Below, one piece after another: positions 33,089 to 42,115 of a stretch of 64,000 bases of DNA. Under the pieces are notes generated by a model that was not told the origin of the DNA, ran no database searches, and saw nothing but the letters and a program-made list of their open reading frames with translations. Position 1 is the first letter of the stretch; each line of letters opens with the position of its first letter. A program made the translations under genes and the position numbers. Origin of the DNA: DASUFP01 sp036274495 (GTDB lineage Bacteria; Bacteroidota; Bacteroidia; AKYH767-A; OLB10); contig DASUFP010000041.1 in NCBI GenBank assembly GCA_036274495.1, forward strand, positions 1 through 64,000, written 5' to 3'.

Positions 33089-35218
33089 TTAATAGATCAC
33101 GATTTTTTTAGTTACCGGGTATCCTCCGGCAGATACTCTGACTGAATAAATACCGGGAGCAAGTCCTGCAGGCAGTTCAAACTGATAATCTCCTGCTTCA
33201 AGATTGGCGGCCGCAATATTATTCACTGTTTTTCCAAGCATATCAATTACATCTACAGCAACATCCATTTTGCCGGTGATGGTAAATGATACTGTTGCCT
33301 GTGATGCGGCAGGATTGGGGTATACTTCCAAATCCAGTGACTGTTCCAGAACTTCATTCACCCCAACGGTTCCCGACAAGTTAATGTCATCAATAAAGAT
33401 GTTGTTTCCGGTGTTCTGTGTGTATTCGAATTTGAATCGCACATTAGGCTGATTCCAATAGGAACTGCTCGACAAGCTCACCGATTCAGTTCTCCATTGA
33501 TTTGCATTAGGGAAAAACGGGGAGCTGATTAATCCGGCAGTAGCCAGATTAGCGCCCGATTTGTTGTAGCGCTGTGCCCATAGTTGTCCGCAAGAAACAG
33601 ATACAAACACCCTAAGATTATCAGTTGAGGTAGTGGCTCTTATTGCATCAGCAAGTTCAAAGGTCATGTTGGCGGCAGTTACCCAGGACAAATTGTAGGT
33701 TGGTGTTACAAACACGTCAACTGCTCCGTTAGGGTTGCCTGAATAGTTGTTGATATAAATTGAATTCGCCCCGGTTTTTGCAGCAAGGGTATTTTGTTCC
33801 CAGGTGTTTCCGTTGTCATTTGAAATAATCCAGTCGTTTCCGGGGAAACTTATGTTTTCAAAACTTTCATAATAGGGAACTCCGTTTACTCCAATAGCCG
33901 GCTCAACTATAATTATTCCATTGTGGGTAACGGAAGAACTGCCTGTGGCATTTGAAGTTGTAAGGGTAACATCGTATACACCTGCAGTGTTATATTGAAT
34001 TGAAGGATTTTGAACCGAAGAAGTTGATGGCGTCCCGCCGGGGAAATCCCAGGTATAAGTATCAACAATTCCATTATAGGATCCATCGGTAAAGTTTATC
34101 GTAGTCCCTTCGCAGATATAGCGGACATTGTCAGGAAAGGCGGCAATGGGAGCACAAAGTGACGGAGGTGTGCCGTCGGTTCCGGTAGCAAACAAATTAG
34201 CGGGGGTCCACAGATTATTTCGTCCTGACGTTGAAGAACTGAGTGCAGCATTCATCCTGGCTGCCTGTCCAATAGAAAATTGATTCTGGCAGTTCCCTTG
34301 CGTGTAGTCCATATAATTCGTGAACATCTCACCATCCGGTCCGTTGCTGCAGGATATCTTAGGCCAGTTAGGACAAGTTGAGAAATTCATATCGGCCTGA
34401 TTGGGTGTATCAGCAACAAAGTCGCTTCCTGTACAGGCTCCGTTATCGTCGCCCCAGATATGACGGAGATTTAACCAGTGCCCAACTTCATGTGTAGCTG
34501 TTCTTCCTGCTCCGCCACTACTTGCGGCAGTACCGATTGATCCGGTGAAACTGTGAACCACCACTACGCCATCGGTATTTGCAGGGCCGCCGCCCGGAAA
34601 TTGTGCAAATCCGATTACTGTTCCGGGCGTGCCGTTTACATTACGAATAGATTTTACTACCCAAATATTTAGGTACATGTTACTTGGCCAGTAACTAACT
34701 GCTTTTACCTCATCACGGGCATTATTGGTTAAACTGCTGTAAACGCGAACCACCCCATCGGTACAATTGCCGTTAGGGTCTTTTGTTGCCAGACGAAATT
34801 CAATTTCGGAATCGCCGGATAATGACTGGAAAACGGATGGAGTGTTAACCGTATCGGCATTCTGCCTTCTGTAATCCTGATTCAATATATCAATCTGATC
34901 CTGAATCTGCGCCATTGAAATATTTTCAGCGCCTCCTTCGTGAATCACGTGGAATACAACGGGGATAATTCTTACCACTGATGCGCTTCGGTGATTCGCA
35001 CCCGGCTGATGTGCGGCCATATATTGGGGCACGTACGCTTCAGTCTCTCTTTCGAGTTGTGCCTGAGCTTCGGCATATTCAGGATGGGTAATTATTCTTT
35101 CACGATAAAGAATCTCTGTTAGACACTTATCATGCTGAGGTTCAGTTGTTTGTGCAAATGTTGCCAAGGGCAGAACTGCTGTAATTAATGCACACAACCG
35201 AATAATAAGTTGTTTCAT
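33089..35218 (-). CDS. Secreted M43-family zinc metalloprotease with PKD and T9SS type A domains (paralog)
   Basis: A 709-residue paralog of the next gene, with the same domain order: signal peptide (LITAVLPLATFAQ), propeptide, M43 catalytic domain, PKD, jelly-roll, T9SS type A. The zinc motif is HEVGHWLNLRH (243-253) and the Met-turn is NYMDYTQGNC. The PKD part reads DTYTWDFPGGTPSTSSVQN. The sorting domain runs from VYPNPAASQATVSF to KKIVIY. It leads the two-gene unit and has a consensus promoter at 35359-35389. Identity to its partner is highest around the PKD and jelly-roll parts, pointing to tandem duplication followed by divergence in the catalytic half. Confidence 0.93.
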   Translation of the reverse strand: MKQLIIRLCALITAVLPLATFAQTTEPQHDKCLTEILYRERIITHPEYAEAQAQLERETEAYVPQYMAAHQPGANHRSASVVRIIPVVFHVIHEGGAENISMAQIQDQIDILNQDYRRQNADTVNTPSVFQSLSGDSEIEFRLATKDPNGNCTDGVVRVYSSLTNNARDEVKAVSYWPSNMYLNIWVVKSIRNVNGTPGTVIGFAQFPGGGPANTDGVVVVHSFTGSIGTAASSGGAGRTATHEVGHWLNLRHIWGDDNGACTGSDFVADTPNQADMNFSTCPNWPKISCSNGPDGEMFTNYMDYTQGNCQNQFSIGQAARMNAALSSSTSGRNNLWTPANLFATGTDGTPPSLCAPIAAFPDNVRYICEGTTINFTDGSYNGIVDTYTWDFPGGTPSTSSVQNPSIQYNTAGVYDVTLTTSNATGSSSVTHNGIIIVEPAIGVNGVPYYESFENISFPGNDWIISNDNGNTWEQNTLAAKTGANSIYINNYSGNPNGAVDVFVTPTYNLSWVTAANMTFELADAIRATTSTDNLRVFVSVSCGQLWAQRYNKSGANLATAGLISSPFFPNANQWRTESVSLSSSSYWNQPNVRFKFEYTQNTGNNIFIDDINLSGTVGVNEVLEQSLDLEVYPNPAASQATVSFTITGKMDVAVDVIDMLGKTVNNIAAANLEAGDYQFELPAGLAPGIYSVRVSAGGYPVTKKIVIY

Positions 35219-35358
35219 TTATGATTTGGGTTTAAGAGTTTATTGAGTAACAATTGGCAGAAGTGGAAGTTGTTCAGACAAAAACGGGATGCCTGATATA
35301 AGATCAAACATCCTGGCTTTCATCACTTTGTAGTTTTAAGTACCCCCCAACTGCACCC

Positions 35359-35389
35359 CAAATTTAGTGTTAAAAGTTGCCATTTCAAA
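35359..35389 (-). promoter_or_regulatory. Consensus Bacteroidota promoter of the metalloprotease pair
   Basis: On the minus strand TTTG (35386-35389), exactly 19 bp, then TAAATTTG (35359-35366): a full match to TTTG-N19-TAnnTTTG. The predicted leader to ATG 35218 is about 135 nt, long enough for regulation; I see no hairpin in it that stands out. Confidence 0.75.
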
Positions 35390-35460
35390 GATGGTTTGTC
35401 ACAATCGGGTAAATCCATTAAGGCGTCTGGATAGGAGCACCTATATGGGATAGAAATAAT

Positions 35461-35491
35461 TTTGATTCTGAGCATCTTGCATATATATTTG
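35461..35491 (+). promoter_or_regulatory. Consensus Bacteroidota promoter of the NSS transporter
   Basis: TTTG (35461-35464), 19 bp, TATATTTG (35484-35491): a full match. ATG 35512 is 20 bp downstream. Confidence 0.78.
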
Positions 35492-35511
35492 ACCAAAATT
35501 GTAATAATCTT

Positions 35512-37164
35512 ATGTCACAAAAAGAATCCTGGGGGTCACGGGTAGGGCTGGTGCTGGCTATGGCGGGTAATGCTGTAGGGCTTGGAAACTTCCTCCGATT
35601 TCCTGTTCAGGCTGTTCAAAACGGGGGTGGTGCCTTTATTATCCCCTATTTGATTTGTTTTCTTTTAATGGGTATTCCACTGCTTTGGATTGAGTGGTCG
35701 TCGGGAAGACTTGGCGGCAAAAAAGGAAGTCATTCCACTCCTTTCATTTTGCAAAGTATGGATAAGCGCAGTTTGTGGAAATATATCGGCGTGTTTGGCA
35801 TCTTCACCAACATAGCAGTTGCGGCTTACTATTGTTACATTGAAAGCTGGACGATGTCATATGTGTATCATTCGATTGCAGGGACATTTGACAACATGAC
35901 GCAGGGACAGGTAGCAGCCTTTTTTGGTACTTATGTTGATATTGCGCACAGCACAACCGGCATTCCTTATGAAGCTGTACTTTTTTATGTTGTATGTCTC
36001 GTGCTGAACACGTATATCCTCTCCCGCGGATTAAAGGGGGTGGAAAAAGTTGCCAAAATTGGTATGCCGCTTTTGATTTTGTTTGGCGTATTTCTCGCTT
36101 TTAAAGGATTAACACTGGGAACATCCGGTGCAACCCCCGAACATCCGACTGCAAGTGCCTGGGAGGGTTTAAATTTTTTATGGACCCCGCAATACGATTC
36201 TCTTTATAATCCTAAAGTATGGCTCGCTGCTGCGGGTCAGATTTTCTTTACACTTTCTGTAGGAATGGGATCTATTCAGTGTTATGCTGCCTATTTACGT
36301 TCCAAAGATGATATTGCCCTGAATGCCGTTTCAGCCGGATTCATGAATGAATTTGTTGAAGTGGTGCTCGGCAGTTTAATTGTTATTCCGATTGCAGCAG
36401 GCTATCTTGGTGTTGACTGGTTAAAGGAAAATGCAGGTTTTGGAATGGCGTTTCAAACCATGCCCTATTTATTTGAACAATGGGGTCCTCTTCTTTCAAT
36501 GATTGCCGGTGTAATGTGGTTTGGACTTTTGTTCTTTGCAGGAATTACCTCTTCGCTTGCTATGGGAACACCCTGGATGGGATTCATGCGTGATGAATTT
36601 GGATGGCAGCAAAAAAAGGGCGCTTTTACTTTCGGATTGATTACGCTTGCAATGGGAATTCCTACGGTGCTGTTTTTTCAGCAGGGTGTATTTAACGAAT
36701 ATGATTACTGGGCAGGAACTGTTTCACTGGTAGTATTCGCATTGTTTGAAACGGTACTGTTTGCTTGGGTATTTGGTATGGATAAGGGGTGGAAAGAAAT
36801 AAATCAGGGAGGTGATATCCGGGTTCCGGGCATCTACCGGTATATTATCAAATGGGTGACGCCATTATTGTTGTTATTTGTTTTTATAGGATCGCTGATA
36901 ACTCCAAAAAACAATGACTGGGTAGGGGCCTTTTCCAACGGATGGGCGCTTGACAACTCTTCCATCATTAAACAAATCAGCAACAGCGGACTGAAAGAAC
37001 AAATTGCTGCCGCTACAGATCCTGCAGTAATTTATTCACTGCAAGAAAACTTGTTTTATGCAAATGTGGCACGTGTACTTTTATTATGTCTATTTATCTT
37101 TATTTCTGTACTTGTTTATAAAGCGCATATAAATCGTAAAAAACACGGGAGGGTAATAGCATGA
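35512..37164 (+). CDS. Sodium-dependent transporter, neurotransmitter:sodium symporter (NSS) family
   Basis: An inner-membrane Na+-coupled amino-acid-type symporter of the LeuT fold, 550 residues with about twelve hydrophobic helices. TM1 has the family signature GLVLAMAGNAVGLGNFLRFP, followed by NGGGAFIIPYLICFLLMGIPLLWIEW. FFTLSVGMGSIQCYAAYLRSKDD matches TM6 and its loop, and AGITSSLAMGTPWMGF the TM8 region. Its last 4 bp (ATGA) overlap the start of a 47-residue MetS-like subunit. That pairing is known from the methionine/alanine uptake system MetPS of Corynebacterium glutamicum. Substrate probably a neutral amino acid (inference). Confidence 0.93.
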   Translation: MSQKESWGSRVGLVLAMAGNAVGLGNFLRFPVQAVQNGGGAFIIPYLICFLLMGIPLLWIEWSSGRLGGKKGSHSTPFILQSMDKRSLWKYIGVFGIFTNIAVAAYYCYIESWTMSYVYHSIAGTFDNMTQGQVAAFFGTYVDIAHSTTGIPYEAVLFYVVCLVLNTYILSRGLKGVEKVAKIGMPLLILFGVFLAFKGLTLGTSGATPEHPTASAWEGLNFLWTPQYDSLYNPKVWLAAAGQIFFTLSVGMGSIQCYAAYLRSKDDIALNAVSAGFMNEFVEVVLGSLIVIPIAAGYLGVDWLKENAGFGMAFQTMPYLFEQWGPLLSMIAGVMWFGLLFFAGITSSLAMGTPWMGFMRDEFGWQQKKGAFTFGLITLAMGIPTVLFFQQGVFNEYDYWAGTVSLVVFALFETVLFAWVFGMDKGWKEINQGGDIRVPGIYRYIIKWVTPLLLLFVFIGSLITPKNNDWVGAFSNGWALDNSSIIKQISNSGLKEQIAAATDPAVIYSLQENLFYANVARVLLLCLFIFISVLVYKAHINRKKHGRVIA

Positions 37165-37304
37165 ACGCATCAGCATTAATACTTATGATAACTGTTATGG
37201 TGATTGTATCCTCCATTACAGCATATTTTTTCTATAAAGTTTTAGTTACGCCTTCCAAACCCGAACCTGATTCCTATTCCGACAACGATGACGAACCAAG
37301 GTAG
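37161..37304 (+). CDS. MetS-like small subunit of the NSS transporter, 47 aa
   Basis: A 47-residue protein with one hydrophobic helix (ALILMITVMVIVSSITAYFFYKVL, about 5-28) and a Pro/Asp/Ser-rich acidic tail. Its ATG overlaps the transporter stop as ATGA, typical of translational coupling and fixed stoichiometry. The size, single helix, tail and position match the MetS accessory subunit of MetPS-type NSS transporters. This was reasoned from family knowledge, not by a search. A strong terminator follows at 37335. Confidence 0.82.
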   Translation: MNASALILMITVMVIVSSITAYFFYKVLVTPSKPEPDSYSDNDDEPR

Positions 37305-37334
37305 TTCCGATTTGTTTTTCTGAATACTTCAAAT

Positions 37335-37366
37335 AAAAAAACAGGCCCTGGAGCCTGTTTTTTTTA
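37335..37366. terminator. Bidirectional intrinsic terminator
   Basis: ACAGGC-CCTGGA-GCCTGT flanked by a run of A before and a run of T after, so it can work on both strands. It lies between the transporter unit (plus) and the convergent PNGase F-like gene (minus). Confidence 0.88.
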
Positions 37367-37409
37367 TTCAGATCAGCAATGGCCAACCGTTGAATAGTCG
37401 CATTGTTTT

Positions 37410-40400
37410 TTATCTGGTAATTACCACTTTCCGTACCTCGCGGTTGGTGCCGCTCTCAGCAATCACATAATAAATACCGCTTTCTACGGAAGAGACATCC
37501 AGTTCAAATTTTTCTACCGGTTGGGTAGCCGTTACTGTTTCGGAAAGTATCTGACTTCCCAAAACATTCATTAACCGAATTTTCAGTTTACTATTGAGGG
37601 GCATTGAAAATTCTGTATTCAAAATGTCGGAGGCCGGATTAGGGAATACCCGGAAAGATTGAATAGGTGCATTCACCTCAGGAACCGGTAATACATAACC
37701 TACGGTAAACTGCTGATAGATGTTGTCGCCGAAATCCGAATTAAATGTCATTTCAACAACTCCTGAATTTGCATTCCGGATACGGAAATAGCCGCTGCCC
37801 TGTGAGGAGTTAGCCCACCAGGTAAGTCCGTCATCACCCGCATCGTTCAATGAAACAATGTAACAATCGTTCAGCAAGTTAACGGTATCTCTGTATACCG
37901 TATTAGCCGATAAACTGCTGCGTGTAATAATTGTTCCTCCCTGCGCGTCTTTAAGGGTATAGGAATTTTGCGCGGGCAGGTTATTGGTTTTTAATTCAAA
38001 CACCAGGTAATTTGATAATTGTGCCGGAGTATTAAATGCGGAAGTTAACGTGTCGTTATAGGCATACTGATCGGTGCCGCCGTTCGGATTACTGACATAA
38101 GCGACAAATTCGTTTACCGAAGAGGAGAGCCATGCGGGCTGAGGAAGCGCCACTTCAATGGATTGCAGAAATGCCAGGTTGCCTGACCAGTTGTACGTAG
38201 ACATTGTTCCGCCTTTTCTTCCGTAGGTAATTGTTAACGAAGTAAGGTTTGTTGAGCCGGTGTTTTTGATCGCAATAACAGGTTCGTTACACAATGGATT
38301 CAACCGTTCAAATTCAACTCTTTTTGATGGTGTTTTGATATAATCGACTGCGGCATCCAGGGTGAAATTAGGAGGACCATAACTTACAAGTTGATTATTG
38401 ATTCGGTAATTTGAAGCTCCGGGATTGCTGATAACCGGCAAGGAGTAATCCAGATTTATGGTTTGTCCGGGAGTAACGTTCGGTGTAATTTCAAACTCTT
38501 TTAAATCAACAGCCGCCCCCGGGCACCACCCGGCCCTGTCATATACCCAGGTACCGCCCTGAGGATAGATCGGATTCGTTGCACATTCTTTCCAAACCGA
38601 ACGTGAGAAGTTTATCGTGTTATTGAGTTTTATAATATGTGTACGCGGTGTAAACTCACCTTGCTGACCGTGACCGCTGATAGCGGATCTGATTTTAAAC
38701 TGGGATGCATTCGCATCAAGTACAATGTCTCTGGGTTCAAAATATTTATCGCTGAGAATATCATTGTACGATGGGGAAACCCATGATCCGCTGGGCCAAA
38801 TTTCTGAAACGGATTTAATATCCCGCGGAGGTGTGCCTTCGTAAAAAACAAATTTAATATCGATATCCTCCTGGTTGATTCCATCGCGCATTTCCAAATG
38901 CCTCATTCCTTTTAACACGGGAGCAAAATCGGTGACATCAAATGCCCATGTTTTACCATTTAATCCATCCAGATTCAGGTTTATTCCATAAGGCGTAATA
39001 AAGTTGATTAGCTCCATGTACATTGGCCGTACATTATAATAGGTAAGTGGAGTTACATTAACCGTATTTTGAGCAGGGGCAGCAATGGAATCTATTACGA
39101 TTCCATTTTCATCAAATATATAAGAGTACCCTGCAGGCCATACAAACAGGGTGTCAATTGCCTGCAATGAATGTCCGGAAGCATCCACTGCAAATGACTG
39201 GACAGAGACCGCCGGAATTGCAACTGAATCGAGCACCTGGGTAACAAGAATATTTTTCACATAATTACCACTCACAAAAGTGGTATTCGGGCGGATGGCC
39301 GATTCGGCAAAATTCCTGAAAAGAGTGGTGCCGTTATGACTGTACCGGGTTGGATTAATAAGCTCGCCGTTGTATCCATTTAAAGATGCATCCACAGCGG
39401 TGGTACCGGTGGGTTCATTGAACTGGTGGTATAATTTCAGAAAAGCGTAGTCGGGATTTGAGGGAGTAATATCGCCCGCCATCAGCAGCTGGATCGCTGA
39501 CTGAGAAAGTTCTTTGTTCCAGATACTCAGTTCATCAAATTTGCCATAATAGCCCGCACCTGAACCAATGCCATTGCCTACAACAAACTGTTGTATATCT
39601 ATTGGCTTGGTTTTGCCTGTTCCGCTATGCCAGAGATTTCCATTCAGATAAATTTTCATGTCGCCGGTGGTAGCATTTTTTGTGAACGTCCAAAAATTCC
39701 ACTGCCCGGCTATTTCAGATGCTGTGGCTAGTTTATTGATCCGGTCGTAACCGGTTCCATCGTTACCACAATCCCAGTAAATGTTACTGTCATTCCAGGG
39801 AAGGTGCATATTCACCTGGCGTTTTCCTGAAGCATCATACGCTTCCATGATGGAGGTTTTTGCAGGAAGGTTCGCAGGATCACCATAGACCCAAAATGCA
39901 ATGGTGATTTCATTGGTGACAGTACTGTTGAACCCTGTATTCAACTTTAAAATAGAGGTGTTGTTATTAAATGCAATATAACGATCGGCACCGGCGGATG
40001 TAATTGCCGATGTAAATCCGGTAACATCACCTGCTACCGTATTATCGGTTCCGGGAGCGGTATTGCTGTATGAAAACTCAACAATAATATTTGATACGCC
40101 GTCCCACCAGAATGGGGTATGAAAATTAAAGGATTGCACTCCTGTTCCGGGAAGAGTTGTGTTTAGAAAATAGGTTTCGGTAAATCCGGTTAGTTCCGGA
40201 GCTGCTCCGTTGAGAGCTGTTTGAGTGGTATTCTTAAAACGAATACGCAGGTTATTTAAAGAACTTCCCAACGATTGCAAGTCGAGACGAATACCTGTTA
40301 TAGAGTCAGCAGTAAACCCGGCAGATGTGAGCTCACCGGCAGTCCACAAAAACTGCGTCCGGCTTACGGGGGCGGAAGCACCTAATGGAAATGTAAGAGA

Positions 40401-40868
40401 TGCAGAACCGGCTCCGACTACTGCGGTTGTTTCATTCAATGTGTTTGTATATGTTATTTGTTGTTGATTGTATTGCGTGTAAGCATACAATGGCTGAATG
40501 GTATAATTAAATACCGTATCGGTAACACCGCTGATCAGATAGGAACTTGCAGTGGTCCGCAACGAATCGGTTTGAGAAGAGTCAACAACAAATGTGTAAC
40601 AATTGTAATCCCACTCGCCACATCCGAGATTGGTATTGGAAGATGTGCTCACAAGCCCGTCTTTGCAACGCATACTGTACAGCATGATAATTTTTTCGTA
40701 ATGAATGGCCGTATCAGAAGGAAATAAAAATTCCCCTGCACGCATGGTGGTATCATAATAAAAAGTCTGCACAACAGTGGTGTCGCCGGGACCGGCAACA
40801 ACTTTGTTATTTAGACCAACGAGGGCTACTAAGAATAAAAAACAGGTTGCGTAAAACAGTCTTTTCAT
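37410..40868 (-). CDS. Secreted PNGase F-like protein with LamG-type insertion and T9SS type A domain
   Basis: A 1152-residue exported protein. The N-terminal part after the signal peptide contains GCGEWDYNCYTF (82-93), like the CDEWDRY active-site motif of peptide-N-glycosidase F. About residues 300-465 form a laminin-G/concanavalin-like domain (ITIAFWVYGD, GQWNFWTFTKN, GKFDELSIWNKEL). Then the PNGase F pattern resumes. It includes VTDFAPVLKG, FVFYEGTPPRDI, ISGHGQQGEFTPRTHIIKLN (731-750, with the catalytic-type Glu738), CATNPIYPQGGTW and DRAGWCPG (777-784). After that come Ig-like parts and a type A sorting domain (VFPNPASDILNTEFSM to KVVITR). It may remove N-glycans from host or plant glycoproteins. 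The third PNGase F acidic residue is not clear. Confidence 0.85.
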   Translation of the reverse strand: MKRLFYATCFLFLVALVGLNNKVVAGPGDTTVVQTFYYDTTMRAGEFLFPSDTAIHYEKIIMLYSMRCKDGLVSTSSNTNLGCGEWDYNCYTFVVDSSQTDSLRTTASSYLISGVTDTVFNYTIQPLYAYTQYNQQQITYTNTLNETTAVVGAGSASLTFPLGASAPVSRTQFLWTAGELTSAGFTADSITGIRLDLQSLGSSLNNLRIRFKNTTQTALNGAAPELTGFTETYFLNTTLPGTGVQSFNFHTPFWWDGVSNIIVEFSYSNTAPGTDNTVAGDVTGFTSAITSAGADRYIAFNNNTSILKLNTGFNSTVTNEITIAFWVYGDPANLPAKTSIMEAYDASGKRQVNMHLPWNDSNIYWDCGNDGTGYDRINKLATASEIAGQWNFWTFTKNATTGDMKIYLNGNLWHSGTGKTKPIDIQQFVVGNGIGSGAGYYGKFDELSIWNKELSQSAIQLLMAGDITPSNPDYAFLKLYHQFNEPTGTTAVDASLNGYNGELINPTRYSHNGTTLFRNFAESAIRPNTTFVSGNYVKNILVTQVLDSVAIPAVSVQSFAVDASGHSLQAIDTLFVWPAGYSYIFDENGIVIDSIAAPAQNTVNVTPLTYYNVRPMYMELINFITPYGINLNLDGLNGKTWAFDVTDFAPVLKGMRHLEMRDGINQEDIDIKFVFYEGTPPRDIKSVSEIWPSGSWVSPSYNDILSDKYFEPRDIVLDANASQFKIRSAISGHGQQGEFTPRTHIIKLNNTINFSRSVWKECATNPIYPQGGTWVYDRAGWCPGAAVDLKEFEITPNVTPGQTINLDYSLPVISNPGASNYRINNQLVSYGPPNFTLDAAVDYIKTPSKRVEFERLNPLCNEPVIAIKNTGSTNLTSLTITYGRKGGTMSTYNWSGNLAFLQSIEVALPQPAWLSSSVNEFVAYVSNPNGGTDQYAYNDTLTSAFNTPAQLSNYLVFELKTNNLPAQNSYTLKDAQGGTIITRSSLSANTVYRDTVNLLNDCYIVSLNDAGDDGLTWWANSSQGSGYFRIRNANSGVVEMTFNSDFGDNIYQQFTVGYVLPVPEVNAPIQSFRVFPNPASDILNTEFSMPLNSKLKIRLMNVLGSQILSETVTATQPVEKFELDVSSVESGIYYVIAESGTNREVRKVVITR

Positions 40869-40933
40869 GATAAAATTAATTAAGAGGTGGAGTCGTCAGA
40901 AATAACCCGTGGAAGGAAGCTCTGACGGGGCAT

Positions 40934-40941
40934 CAAAGGTA
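40934..40941 (-). promoter_or_regulatory. -7 box of the PNGase F-like gene
   Basis: TACCTTTG on the minus strand, a full -7 match, 65 bp upstream of ATG 40868. The -33 position has only TTC at the right distance. Confidence 0.5.
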
Positions 40942-41046
40942 GGAAATACTTGCTGATACTGAATGGATAAGATACCGTTAGTAAGGCAACTGACCTCCGG
41001 CATACAAAGCATTCAAAAACGGATAAAGCAGGCAGGCAGCTTCCGG

Positions 41047-41730
41047 CTATACGTTGATTTGTATAAACCTCTCAATATCACGACTTAAACCAAAAACGAT
41101 AATGGTGTCGGTTTCTTCCAGAACCGTTTCGGGTCCGGGCACACCCAAAATGTGTGTCTCTTTACCATCGGTATGAGCTGTTTCCCGTTTAATAGTAATA
41201 AGGTTCAGGTTGTATTTGCTTCTCAGACTGATATCGCCCAGACTTCTGTTGACCATGGTTCTGGGAGTTTTAACTTCTACAATCTGGTAGTCATCGGGTA
41301 ACGACAACGAGGTGATAATTGTCGGGTTTAACAGTCGCTCGGCTACCGCAAGTCCAACGTCATTTTCGGGAGACAATATTTCCTGAACTCCTATTTTCTC
41401 AAGGATCATAAATTGGCTTTTCCCGTTTGCGCGCGCCATTATACGCTTGACTTTCAGCTCCATAAGCTGTACTACACAAAGCATAAGGGCTTCAAAATCA
41501 TCGCCAATGGCCACCACCACAGCATCCAGATCCTGGACATTTTGCATGCGCAAGGCTTTCATATCGGTGGCATCCATACAAACGGCATAGGCTACATCAT
41601 CTTTGATGGACTCGATATGCTCCTCATCGCTATCAATGGCCAAAACTTCGGCGCCACGTTGAGAGAGGGTGCGGGCAATTGCGTTTCCAAACTGACCAAG
41701 GCCAATAACTGCGAATCGTGAAGAGGGCAT
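41047..41730 (-). CDS. TrkA/KtrA-type RCK protein of a K+ uptake system
   Basis: A cytoplasmic gating subunit of Trk/Ktr potassium transport, 227 residues. An RCK_N Rossmann domain begins FAVIGLGQFGNAIARTL with the GxGxxG nucleotide loop and an acidic residue after strand 2 (LAIDSDEEHI). It continues with ATDMKALRM and LDAVVVAIGDDFEA. The RCK_C domain covers about 140-227 (VEVKTPRTMVNRSLGDISLRSKY). The membrane subunit (TrkH/KtrB) is not in the window, so the partner is elsewhere or off-site. Confidence 0.92.
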   Translation of the reverse strand: MPSSRFAVIGLGQFGNAIARTLSQRGAEVLAIDSDEEHIESIKDDVAYAVCMDATDMKALRMQNVQDLDAVVVAIGDDFEALMLCVVQLMELKVKRIMARANGKSQFMILEKIGVQEILSPENDVGLAVAERLLNPTIITSLSLPDDYQIVEVKTPRTMVNRSLGDISLRSKYNLNLITIKRETAHTDGKETHILGVPGPETVLEETDTIIVFGLSRDIERFIQINV

Positions 41731-41750
41731 TTTAGTGCTTTTGAACGGGC

Positions 41751-41758
41751 CAAAGGTA
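41751..41758 (-). promoter_or_regulatory. -7 box of the TrkA-type gene
   Basis: TACCTTTG on the minus strand, a full -7 match, 20 bp upstream of ATG 41730. Confidence 0.5.
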
Positions 41759-42115
41759 GCGGATTCGGCCGAATTATAAATTGAATACGATTTTGTTTAG
41801 TGAGTTTGACAGCATACGTGACATTCCCGAATACACATTCGTATAAAAAGTTTAAATTTTTTCTGCAGCGATTCAGGAACGCATTCCGGTGTATTTGCAA
41901 AAAATACTTATTTGAAACCCGTCATGTTATTTAATGCGTCTATTTATTAAAACTTCAACCCATCTGAAAAGTGATACTGATTCTCGCAAAAAAGTCGGGA
42001 AATCATGCAGAAATCAATTATGAATTTCTCAGGGGAGTCAGCACTTTTGATGTGAAACAAAGACTAATCCATACTTCTGTTCGATGTTTATCCACAAGTA
42101 TTAAAACAAAAAGTC
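41759..42115. other. Intergenic region, no gene seen
   Basis: A 357-bp AT-rich stretch between the TrkA-type gene (minus) and the hydroxylase gene (plus). No frame of credible composition, no tRNA and no strong hairpin are seen. It must hold the promoter of the hydroxylase-monooxygenase pair, but no consensus TAnnTTTG is visible close to ATG 42116. Confidence 0.6.

Noticed and set aside
30982..35218. The two metalloprotease genes as a repeat or mobile element
   Set aside because: They are complete paralogous genes with intact motifs and no terminal inverted repeats or transposase.
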